Shown here: positions 7,824 to 13,988 of the stretch, one piece after another
Layout: every line of letters starts with the position of its first letter
Position numbering within the stretch: the stretch's first letter is position 1
DNA from: Pavlovales sp. CCMP2436
Taxonomy: Eukaryota > Haptophyta > Pavlovophyceae > Pavlovales
Assembly (NCBI GenBank): GCA_026770615.1
Contig: MU631365.1
Coordinates: 371,721-385,708, forward strand
Direction: 5' to 3'
DNA: 13,988 nucleotides
Translations under genes and position numbers: made by a program
Notes under the pieces: model-generated
The model's input: only the letters and a program-made list of their open reading frames with translations
Database searches by the model: none
What the model was told of the DNA's origin: nothing

Positions 7824-8964
7824 ACCGGCGACAAGGATATCGGCACCTCCAAGGACACGCTCGTCGGCCATGCCGACTCCGAGACCTGCTCGGACTGTTC
7901 ACCCGCCGCAGCCGCCCGCCAACTTCCTCTCGACGACAGTTCCTCCTCAACCATCGACAAGCGCATCCTCCACGCCCGTTTAGGACACGCTTCGACCCGT
8001 ACACTCAACGCGACCATCTCGGCCACGGACGGGCTACTCACTTCCCGACGCCTCAAGCAGATCTGTCCAGCTTGCGCGGAGGGTAAGGCGATCAAGCTGA
8101 CCTTCAACGACGCCCGTCACCAAGCTGCACAGCCCTTCGACACCGTCAGCGTCGATATCATAGGCCCCATCAACTCCCTCGAGTCCTTCCACTCGAGCGA
8201 TCCATCGATGGGGTACTACTTCATGTTGTTCCTCGACCAGTTCTCCAACTACGCGTGGATCTACCAGCTCGAGACCAAGTCGCAGGCCCCCGATTTCCTC
8301 GACAAGTTTCTCGAAGACATCCAGACCTACACCGTCTCCCTCGGCTCCCTCGTTCGGCAATTTCGGCTTGACGGGGCCAAGGAGTTTGACTCGGCACGCT
8401 GAAACGGCATCCTTCGCACCAACGGCATCGGCGGGTCCGAGATCACGCCGGCAAGGACTTCCCAGCTCAACGCGCACGCAGAGCGCTACTTCGACACCAA
8501 CGCCCGGGACGCGCGCGCACTACTCGCTCAAGCCGGCCTTCCCGACTCGTACGCCGACTCCGCCTTCCTCCACTCCGTGTACATTCGAAACCGGCTTGTC
8601 TCAGACTCGTCGGCTGGCGTGAAGCCCTATCAGCACATCCTCTGCCGCCGCCCCAACCTGTCGCACATCCGCGCCTGGGGCTCGGATGCCTAGGTCGTCG
8701 ACACCCACTCGCATCTCTTCAAGCTCGACGCGAGCGCATCGTACGGCATCCTGATCGGCTACGGCGACTCGGACCACATGATCAACGCACCGGCCGGGGC
8801 ACTCACTCGCTACACCAACGCGGCCGTGATCAAGCTACATCCTTCTGGCAAGGTCGTCCTCAATCGGCATGTGCGGATCGATGAGAGCTCCGTTATCAAC
8901 CGCATCGCGACGCATCCACGACTTCCTCTTGGCGACCTACCTGCTCCCAAGGGCGACTCGTTGC
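7824..8964 (+). pseudogene. pol (IN): Copia integrase (stops at 8400 and 8691)
   Basis: Same frame as protease. HHCC zinc-binding domain: H-x3-GH (HARLGHAS, His 7971 and 7986) and C-x2-C (Cys 8064, 8073). Core: VDIIGP (Asp 8154-8156), FRLDGAKEF (Asp 8370-8372) and NAHAERYF (Glu 8481-8483), giving D, D-x36-E. Copia C-terminal marks follow: IRNRL, HIRAWGSDA, YGILIGYG and LNRHVRIDES. Stops are TGA 8400-8402, next to the second Asp, and TAG 8691-8693, where the family usually has Tyr. It inserts cDNA into the genome. The frame is then cut by the DNA transposon at 8965. Confidence 0.92.
8957..8964. repeat. DNA transposon target duplication, left copy (CTCGTTGC)
   Basis: CTCGTTGC precedes the left terminal repeat and recurs exactly at 9864-9871 after the right one. 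The copia frame GDSLP... reads across the junction to SLPDVPDLES if the insert and one copy are ignored. Confidence 0.92.
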
Positions 8965-9004
8965 CCGGCTCTTAGAATAGGCGTAACGTACGGAGAATAT
9001 TCGT

Positions 9005-9043
9005 GGGGCCCCGGGCCGGAGGCCCGCGGGGGCCCGGGGCCCC
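9005..9043. repeat. GC palindrome with 13-bp arms, containing a GGA-loop hairpin
   Basis: Arms GGGGCCCCGGGCC (9005-9017) and GGCCCGGGGCCCC (9031-9043) are perfect complements. An alternative smaller fold, GGGCC-GGA-GGCCC (9013-9025), uses the left arm with a GNA loop. Confidence 0.85.
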
Positions 9044-9085
9044 GGCCGTAAGTTATCCGTGGGGCCCTGAGAGAGAGTTAACAGT

Positions 9086-9110
9086 GCGGCGCGCGCGTAG
9101 CGCGCGCCGC
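9086..9110. repeat. GC hairpin with GTA triloop, 11-bp stem
   Basis: The perfect 11-bp stem 9086-9096 / 9100-9110 is closed by loop GTA (9097-9099); the centre is GCGTAGC. Confidence 0.88.
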
Positions 9111-9150
9111 GCCGTTAATTGGATATTTATATGTAATAAACACGATTATT

Positions 9151-9173
9151 AGTTGCGCGCGTAGCGCGCAACT
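9151..9173. repeat. Hairpin with GTA triloop, 10-bp stem
   Basis: AGTTGCGCGC (9151-9160), GTA, GCGCGCAACT (9164-9173): a perfect 10-bp stem. The outer AGTT/AACT pairs rule out a simple CG dinucleotide run as the cause. Confidence 0.9.
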
Positions 9174-9174
9174 T

Positions 9175-9195
9175 CGCGCGCGCGCAGCGCGCGCG
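9175..9195. repeat. Hairpin with GCA triloop, 9-bp stem
   Basis: CGCGCGCGC (9175-9183), GCA, GCGCGCGCG (9187-9195). It is followed to 9242 by further GC-rich, partly palindromic sequence (GCGGAGC, GCGCAGC). Confidence 0.8.
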
Positions 9196-9365
9196 CGCCT
9201 CGCGGCGCGCGCGGAGCGGGCGCAGCGCGCGCAGCTCGCGCGTTTGCAAACTTAAAAGATGCGCACGGCCCTAATCAATACTCCCTCAAATTCTCAGAGC
9301 CAATAGAGCTGATGGCCAGGAGTTATGGCCATTACCATTTTATTAGTTCATATATTATTATAATA

Positions 9366-9692
9366 CTAATTAAGTACTAAGTATCTAATTACTAAGTACG
9401 CCCCGGGTACGATGGCGCCCAGCCCGCCGATCGGCTGCGCGGCCGGGCGGGCACGCTTTGCGAGCAGTCCATCCTCGTCCATGTCCTCGTCGTCCATGTC
9501 CTCGTCGTCCATGTCGTCGGCATCCTCGATGGCGTCGACATCCTCGACGCGCGCTGCAAAGATCGTGCCCTGGGTCCGCGACTGCGCGGCCTTGACCTTA
9601 TCGCACCGGCCAAGGTGGCGCAGGTAGCCCTTCGCCTGGACGGTCTTGCCACATATGCACGTCTTGTTACCGACGGCAGGCATCGGCCGCAC
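9366..9692 (-). CDS. Small zinc-finger/acidic protein inside the DNA transposon
   Basis: A 108-residue ORF on the minus strand starting MRPMPAVGNK. Near the N-terminus, CICGKTVQAKGYLRHLGRC gives C-x-C-x11-H-x3-C, reminiscent of the C2H2/BED-type DNA-binding fingers at the start of hAT transposases. A basic stretch follows, then an acidic run EDADDMDDEDMDDEDMDED made by a 15-bp tandem repeat. The ORF then reads into AT-rich terminal sequence and stops, so it could be the first exon or a truncated N-terminus of a transposase; no catalytic region is present. A DNA-binding role at the transposon ends is inference. No promoter was identified. Confidence 0.45.
   Translation of the reverse strand: MRPMPAVGNKTCICGKTVQAKGYLRHLGRCDKVKAAQSRTQGTIFAARVEDVDAIEDADDMDDEDMDDEDMDEDGLLAKRARPAAQPIGGLGAIVPGAYLVIRYLVLN
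9472..9513. repeat. Tandem 15-bp repeat coding for an acidic run
   Basis: TCCTCGTCGTCCATG is present twice exactly (9484-9498, 9499-9513), preceded by a 12-base shortened unit. On the minus strand it encodes repeated HMDDED-like acidic residues (M-D-D-E-D) in the small ORF. Confidence 0.8.
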
Positions 9693-9786
9693 GGCGCCGC
9701 TACTTTTAGTTATAGTATGAATTAGTACTGTTAAGAGCTAAGTATTTAACTGCCAAAAAAGGCTTTAAAAAGGCCTAAAAAATTTC

Positions 9787-9802
9787 TTCGCCTGCCGGCG
9801 AA
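9787..9802. repeat. Hairpin TTCGCC / GGCGAA near right end of DNA transposon
   Basis: A perfect 6-bp stem with the 4-base loop TGCC. It is followed by two near-identical CCCTCCGGGGG units and CCCTGCGGGG (9818-9848), which on the minus strand fold as CCC-GGA-GGG and CCC-GCA-GGG, again GNA loops. Confidence 0.65.
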
Positions 9803-9863
9803 TGGGCCTCCGCCGGCCCTCCGGGGGCCCTCCGGGGGCCCTGCGGGGCTTTCTAAGAGCCGG

Positions 9864-9871
9864 CTCGTTGC
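9864..9871. repeat. DNA transposon target duplication, right copy (CTCGTTGC)
   Basis: Exact match to 8957-8964, directly after the right terminal inverted repeat. Confidence 0.92.
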
Positions 9872-10124
9872 CCGACGTCCCCGACCTGGAGTCCATTTCC
9901 CTCGGCAACACTGCGCCGCTCGCTCTGCCGACTTCGGGACCCTCGGCACGCACGCTCCGCTCCGCCTACAAGCATAACCATCCCGTACGTGTGCGCCCTA
10001 CTCGCTCTCGTCGCAGAGTCCGATCAGCCGACGCTCAAGCAAGCTGTCTCCGGTCCACACTCGACCGAGTGGCTCGCCTCCATCCAGTCAGAGTACGCTT
10101 CCATCGACTCAACTGGCACCGGCC
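9872..10124 (+). pseudogene. pol: Copia pol: integrase-RT connector and start of RT, two frameshifts
   Basis: Resumes the interrupted frame as SLPDVPDLESISLGN... to RSAYKHNH. Near 9980 it shifts to the frame reading YVCALLALVAESDQPTLKQA then STEWLASIQSEYASID, which matches the copia pre-RT motif (EP.T...A......W..A...E...L...TW). A second frame change around 10125 leads to EGLKTGLVLNLKRK. Both shifts disable translation of a full pol. Confidence 0.75.
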
Positions 10125-11546
10125 CGGCATGAAGGTCTGAAGACGGGCCTCGTTCTCAACCTCAAGCGCAAGTCCGACGGCACCATTGACAAGTACAACA
10201 CTCGGTGCATCGCCAAGGGCTACGCGCAGCGCTTTGGCCTCGACTACGACGAGACGTTCTCCTCCGTCCTTCGCTACGACTCGGCCAAGCTCATCATCGC
10301 ACTCGCAGCCGCTCGCAGCGCACGCCTCTTCCACCTTGACTTCAAGACGGCATACCTCAACGTGCCTCTCGACTACGACATCTACGTCGACCCTCCCTAC
10401 TCGTACAAGATCAAAGGAAAGGGCGACATCGTTCTCAAACTTCTCAAATCGCTCTACGGGCTCAAGCAGTCCGGCCGCAACTGGCGGCAGCTAATCGACA
10501 ACTGGCTCATCGACTACGGGTTCACGCAGTCGCACCAGGACCCGTGCGTGTACACACTTTACCATGACGACGGCCACTTGTCGCTCGGTATCTACGTCGA
10601 CGACCTCTTGATCGCCGACTTCTCGCTCAAACCCGATGTCTGTGACAAGTTCCTCACCTCGATCACCACGGCCTTCAAGACAACGCTCAGCGACGACATC
10701 GAATCCTTCCTGTCCATGAAGCTGACGCGCTCCGACCTCGGCATCAAGGTGACCATCTCGCGCGCCATCCTCGAGCTCTTAGAGCGGACCGGCATGCTGA
10801 ACGCGCACTCCGTTGACACGCCGATGGCAGAAGGCCTGCACCTCACCATCTCCTTGGACTCGGAGCTCCTCGACCAAGACGGCGCCACGGAGTACCGCTC
10901 GATCGTCGGCGCGCTCATCCACATCTCGCACTTCCGCCTGGATATCATGTACGCCATGGGCACGCTCACGCACTTTATGAGCCGCCCCGGCGAGCCGCAC
11001 ATGACCGCGGCCAAGCGCATTCTCCGCTACCTCGCTGGGACGCCCGACCTCGGCCTCAACTTCAAGGCCAACGTCGAGCTCAACTTCACCGTCTTCGTCG
11101 ACGCTGACCACGCCAACTGCATCGACACGCGCAAGTCCGTCTCCGGGTTTATCACGCAGGTAGGAGGCGGCACTGTCTCAGCCCGGCGCGAGAAGCAGAG
11201 TGTCGTCACGCTCAGCTCGACTGAGGCTGAGTACGTCGCGGTCACCTCCGTCTCCAAGGAGATTATCGCAATGCGCCAGCTCCTCGCCGACCTCGGCTTC
11301 CCGCAAACTACTGCCACGCCCGTCGGCGAGGACAACGTTTCGTGCATCAACTTGTCCAAGAACGACATCGTGCACCGCCGGATCAAACACGTGGACATCA
11401 AATTTCACTGGATCCGCGACCTCGTCAAGAACGGCACCGTCAAGCTGTTTTTCATCAGCGGTCTCGACAACGTCGCCGACATCATGACCAAGCCCCTTGG
11501 CCCCAAGCTCTTCCTTCAACACCGCCGCACGCTCCTCGGTATGTAG
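10125..11546 (+). CDS. pol (RT-RH): Copia reverse transcriptase and RNase H (intact open half of pol)
   Basis: Open for about 470 codons to TAG 11544-11546. Copia RT blocks in order: NTRCIAKGYAQRFGLDYDET, HLDFKTAYLNVPL, KSLYGLKQSGRNW, and catalytic IYVDDLLIADF with YVDD at 10593-10604. Then the connection region (EYRSIVGALIHISHFRLDIM, AAKRILRYLAGTPDLGL) and RNase H: FVDADHANCIDTRKSVSGFI with Asp near 11100, and LSSTEAEYVAV with Glu near 11229. It ends with the family tail VADIMTKPLGPKLFLQHRRT. No stops or frameshifts occur in this part, in contrast to the integrase half. No own start codon is expected; an internal ATG at 10362 is unlikely to be used. It copies element RNA into DNA in the virus-like particle. 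Confidence 0.96.
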   Translation, partial: RHEGLKTGLVLNLKRKSDGTIDKYNTRCIAKGYAQRFGLDYDETFSSVLRYDSAKLIIALAAARSARLFHLDFKTAYLNVPLDYDIYVDPPYSYKIKGKGDIVLKLLKSLYGLKQSGRNWRQLIDNWLIDYGFTQSHQDPCVYTLYHDDGHLSLGIYVDDLLIADFSLKPDVCDKFLTSITTAFKTTLSDDIESFLSMKLTRSDLGIKVTISRAILELLERTGMLNAHSVDTPMAEGLHLTISLDSELLDQDGATEYRSIVGALIHISHFRLDIMYAMGTLTHFMSRPGEPHMTAAKRILRYLAGTPDLGLNFKANVELNFTVFVDADHANCIDTRKSVSGFITQVGGGTVSARREKQSVVTLSSTEAEYVAVTSVSKEIIAMRQLLADLGFPQTTATPVGEDNVSCINLSKNDIVHRRIKHVDIKFHWIRDLVKNGTVKLFFISGLDNVADIMTKPLGPKLFLQHRRTLLGM

Positions 11547-11647
11547 ACGGCCACCATCGGTTTCCCCCTCCTTAAGGGGGGGTTTTCATCGACTACAAGC
11601 TCAAGTTGTACCAGTTCCTTCAACCTAAACGTGATGACGTCCAGATT
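11547..11647 (+). other. Copia 3' untranslated region
   Basis: Non-coding stretch between pol and the polypurine tract. It includes CCCCCTCCTTAAGGGGGGG (about 11565-11583), a C-run/G-run hairpin around the palindrome CCTTAAGG, followed by TTTT. Confidence 0.7.
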
Positions 11648-11656
11648 GAGGGAGGG
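11648..11656 (+). other. Copia polypurine tract
   Basis: GAGGGAGGG lies directly before the TG of the 3' LTR, the expected site and composition for priming plus-strand DNA. Confidence 0.92.
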
Positions 11657-11965
11657 TGTCGGGAGCCCAAGTGTTTTACACACTTTGGCTCTGTCCGGTT
11701 CGCCATCGGACTGCCCGGATTTTAATATCCCGGGTTTAGCTGCCGTCTCGACTGCTCTACGGCTGCTCTCGACGCCTCTTCAGCTCTCTTGTCAGGGTCT
11801 CTTACTTACTAAGAGACCTTGTGACACAGCGTCAGACCACCTGCTCTGTGTCGTATCGCCCTACGATTCCTAGCTGTTCCTGCCCTCTCGTTAGCCGCTT
11901 CACCGCGACTCGGACTCGATCCCTCCTAGCTCTCGCTGCAGACTTCGCACTCTCGCATCCTAACA
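11657..11965 (+). repeat. Copia 3' LTR (309 bp)
   Basis: TGTCGGGAG...TCCTAACA, aligned to 5454-5762 without indels. Differences include TTT for CTC after CCCGGG, CGACTGC for CGATTGC, CGGCTG for CGACTG, GCGTC for GCTTC and CGATTCC for CGCTTCC. Confidence 0.97.
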
Positions 11966-11970
11966 GCACC
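11966..11970. repeat. Copia target site duplication, right copy (GCACC)
   Basis: Exact copy of 5449-5453, directly after the 3' LTR. The interrupted LINE-like frame continues at 11971. Confidence 0.95.
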
Positions 11971-12360
11971 GCTCACATGTGGTCGATGGCATACCAGGCA
12001 AAGAAAGGCGGTTGGATACACAACAACATGTTCTACAGCATAGCAACCATCCTACGGATCGACATGGCAATAGCCACTCACAAGCAAGCGGTAACAGACG
12101 TGGTCCAAACCTTAGAGATTCATCTTGCAGGCCCAGACCCCAACCTACCTCACCCAGCCCATCCACTACCAAATCAAATAAAAAGCGTCCAATGGGCGCC
12201 ACCAGCAGCGCCAAGAACAGGGACACGCAGGCTCCGACAACATTCACTAGTCACACTGATAAACGCACCCAGACATGAACAGACATCGGACCTACACTCA
12301 TTCGCGTGATACACAGCAACCTCGGCTCACACTATAGAGAAACCAAACCACTTATCCCAG
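11971..12360 (+). pseudogene. LINE-like element: OTU-like protease, C-terminal part after copia
   Basis: Immediately after the second GCACC copy the interrupted frame resumes as AHMWSMAYQAKKGGWIHN, followed by NMFYSIATILRIDMAIATH, which matches the W...i.lla.il.i.i pattern of the OTU core. The frame ends at TGA 12307, but a neighbouring frame carries IRVIHSNLGSHYRE (His 12330-12332), fitting the catalytic histidine at the end of OTU domains, and ends at TAG near 12360. One frameshift around 12270-12300 is implied. A/C-rich base composition matches 3050-5000, supporting a single element split by copia. OTU assignment is by motif only. Confidence 0.55.
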
Positions 12361-12507
12361 GCCAGCAACCACAACCACCTTAGATGAGGAGAGAGATTTT
12401 TTAAGATAAGTGGAGGATTATTGAGTCACCCTGCCGCCTGGGACTAGACCAGGGGCTGAAGATTACCGCCCCCGGTGGTTAGGCGAGCTGCGCATTAACG
12501 CACGTCA
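12361..12507 (+). other. Probable 3' untranslated end of the LINE-like element
   Basis: Non-coding stretch between the last OTU-like codons and the T9 tract at 12508. It contains TGCG-CATTAA-CGCA (12489-12502), a short stem-loop of the kind found at 3' ends of non-LTR elements, and a C/G-rich segment around 12468-12478. No poly(A) or short repeat ending was identified on this strand, so the true boundary is uncertain. Confidence 0.35.
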
Positions 12508-12516
12508 TTTTTTTTT
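12508..12516 (-). other. Possible poly(A) tail of the minus-strand element
   Basis: A T9 run on the plus strand reads as A9 at the end of the 3' region of the minus-strand element (12616-13988), about 100 bases after its stop codon. It would mark the junction with the LINE-like element. A chance homopolymer is possible. Confidence 0.4.
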
Positions 12517-12615
12517 AACTACCGACTCACTTAATAGGAAGACAGGCAGCAGCAGTCAGGCAAATCTGATGTGTACGGCCGATGAATTCAGCCAGTGATC
12601 GCCCAGGTGGCGGGC

Positions 12616-13988
12616 CTACGCGGCTTCATGCCACGACCGCGTCTTTTGTTGCGGGTGGTATACGCCCTCAGCCCACTCCTCGGTGCCGTCGTCGTCTGCG
12701 CCACCGTGTGCCGCGCCGCCGCCACCGATGTTCTCCATACGCGCGCGCGCTATGATGACCTTTGCGTGTCCACGCAATGCGCACATACCGATCTCCTGCC
12801 GCATCTTCCACAGTAGGGCGGTGCGTGCGAGCTGTTCGGAGGGAGCTCCCGTGCGCCCTCGCAGTGCGCGTGCGCCCATGCTGGCGAAGTCGGCGACCAG
12901 AGTTTCCAAGCCGACCGAAATCTCCCCAAAGGCGCCAACTGCGAGAGCAGTGAACGGGTCGCCGCCTGGGGGGCAGAAGGTCAGCGCGCAGGCCTCCATT
13001 GGGCCAGTCTGCCCGGCTGGTGTGTGGAAGAAGTCGCGGTCGAGCTTGATGAGTTCCTTGATGCGCTCGCTAGGTAGCGCGTCGGTGCGCCTGCCCACCG
13101 CGCCGTGCGGGTACTGCCCGTCGGTGTCCTTGTACCGAGTAGGGTAGAACGCGATGGTCTTGAGTTCGAACTGCCGCGGGACAGCACGCCCACCCCAGTG
13201 GTCGTACTCGGCGTAAAAGTCGACCTTCGGCCCGGGTCGCCGGCCGACTCCGCCGTAGTAGAGGTGGTAGGCCGCTGGGTTGGCGGCGAGCACCGAGCCA
13301 AAGATGTCTCCAACCTCAGTGCGCGCGAACGCACCCATGGACCTCGCGAACTCCGCGAGGAGGGCGAGGATCGGGTCGTGCCGGAGCTTGGCGATGTGGC
13401 CGCCGGTGATGCCTGCGCCCATGGCTGCGACGAGGTTGTCTCCGAACGCGTCGATGAGGTGGCTTAAGAGCCGCGCGTCGCACGCGACGAGGCCGGCGCA
13501 GATGGGGCTCTGGACGCCGAAGAAGGCGCGCGGTGATCCCCACCCACTCGCCTGTGTTGCAGAGCCCGTAGCCGCCCGGTAGTGCAGCGACCCAGGCGGA
13601 GCTGTTGCGATCGAGGCTCCTGAAGAGGTGTGCGGCGCGATCGCTGCGGTGTCGCGCGTTGATCTGCATCTTGAGCACGTCGTACCGGTAAGCCTCCAGG
13701 TCGTCGGTGAGGTCCTTCTGCATGTTGAGGCACAGCCTGTCGGCGCTCCTGCGCGCCGTCGGCCATGCTTCCTCTGGAGGTAGGTGGAGCACGGAGGTTG
13801 GCCGATCTCCGTTGGGCCCCGCTCCTGTGGCGATGCCGGCCCCTGCTGCAGCAGCAACGAGCAGCGGCGGAAGGCCTGTCCTTGTAGCGGCGGTGGCAGA
13901 GAGCCTGCCCCGGAAGACGGCAGCTGGACGCGCGCCAGCCGTGCTGCTTTCACTAATAGGGAGTGTGAAATTTGAAATCGGGTTGAGG
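12616..13988 (-). pseudogene. Mobile-element protein with nuclease-like C-terminus, one frameshift, open at right edge
   Basis: On the minus strand an open frame enters from the window edge and carries ADRLCLNMQKDLTDDLEAYR, then SDRAAHLFRSLDRNSSAWVA and NTGEWVGITARL. Near 13520-13530 it shifts to the frame ending at 12616, with FFGVQSPICAGLVACD, AFGDNLVAAMGAG, ARTEVGDIFGS, PKVDFYAEYDHW (Asp 13219-13221) and RQFELKTIAFY (Glu 13165-13167, Lys 13159-13161). The D...E-x-K spacing suits a PD-(D/E)XK nuclease fold. The SAWVAALP and C...GD...RHD pattern resembles, from memory, the C-terminal regions of algal-type non-LTR elements. The tail has VGAFGEISVGLETL and WKMRQEIGMCALRGHAKVI. No RT is seen; it would lie beyond the edge. 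The upstream ATG at 13953 is in the wrong frame for the N-terminal motif block. Confidence 0.55.

Larger units (their letters stand above)
8965..9863. mobile_element. DNA transposon with 13-bp TIRs, hAT-like, non-autonomous
   Basis: The left end CCGGCTCTTAGAA (8965-8977) is the exact reverse complement of the right end TTCTAAGAGCCGG (9851-9863). An 8-bp target duplication flanks it. Eight base pairs suits hAT, but also P-like elements; the terminal CCGG is not the usual hAT start, so the superfamily is provisional. The 899 bp hold one short ORF and no transposase core. The left third is a cluster of GC hairpins, while 9250-9400 and 9700-9780 are AT-rich with repeated ACTAAGTA-type motifs that could be subterminal binding sites. 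Confidence 0.85.
5454..11965 (+). mobile_element. Ty1/copia LTR retrotransposon, full length, nested
   Basis: A complete element of 6512 bp including an 899-bp DNA transposon plus its 8-bp duplication, so about 5.6 kb originally. Order: LTR, primer-binding site, gag with zinc knuckle, protease, integrase, reverse transcriptase, RNase H, polypurine tract, LTR. Integrase before RT defines the copia superfamily. LTRs differ at 9 of 309 positions (7 transitions, 2 transversions). It sits inside the OTU-like region of the LINE-like element in the same orientation. Four in-frame stops (7485, 7821, 8400, 8691) and frame changes near 6497, 9980 and 10125 indicate a dead copy, though some could be sequencing errors. 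Confidence 0.97.

Noticed and set aside
7485..8693. Stop-codon reassignment explaining the in-frame stops
   Set aside because: TAA, TAG and TGA all occur, and intact genes here (CK2 exons, RT-RNase H) use none internally.

Overview
The window looks like nuclear DNA of a GC-rich, intron-bearing microbial eukaryote; the sequence alone does not settle the lineage. Only one host gene is clear: the first exons of a casein kinase II catalytic (alpha) subunit gene on the minus strand (about 20-1540), cut off by the left edge of the window. From about 2970 to the right edge, nearly everything is transposable-element DNA.

Layout. 1-1540: CK2 alpha exons and introns; the long intron (196-1087) carries a direct repeat and a fold-back repeat. 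1540-2968: no convincing gene; it holds two short hairpins of the form GGGGC-GAA-GCCCC, an A-rich tract and a (GAA)8 microsatellite. 2969-5453 and 11971-12360: one A/C-rich, decayed non-LTR (LINE-like) element on the plus strand, with a degenerate RNase H, a Zn-finger-like segment and an OTU-like cysteine protease region. 5454-11965: a complete Ty1/copia LTR retrotransposon with 309-bp LTRs (9 differences, about 97% identical) and a 5-bp target duplication GCACC, inserted into the OTU region. 8965-9863: an 899-bp DNA transposon with 13-bp perfect terminal inverted repeats and an 8-bp target duplication CTCGTTGC, inserted into the copia pol gene between integrase and reverse transcriptase; it contains a small minus-strand zinc-finger ORF and a cluster of strong GC hairpins. 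12508-13988: the 3' end of another probable mobile element on the minus strand, encoding a protein with a D...ExK nuclease-like pattern and one frameshift.

The order of events can be read directly: LINE-like element first, copia into it, DNA transposon into copia. Both target duplications are perfect and the interrupted reading frames resume across each insertion. The copia pol frame has four in-frame stops and about three frameshifts, so this copy is probably dead, although its RT-RNase H half is intact and open for about 470 codons.

The least ordinary signals are: a predicted membrane helix in the copia polyprotein between the zinc knuckle and the protease; an OTU-like protease region attached to the RNase H end of a non-LTR element; a recurring family of perfect GC hairpins closed by a three-base GNA loop (GAA, GTA, GCA, GGA), present both inside and outside the DNA transposon; and a CK2 start codon that appears to be split by a 74-nt intron.
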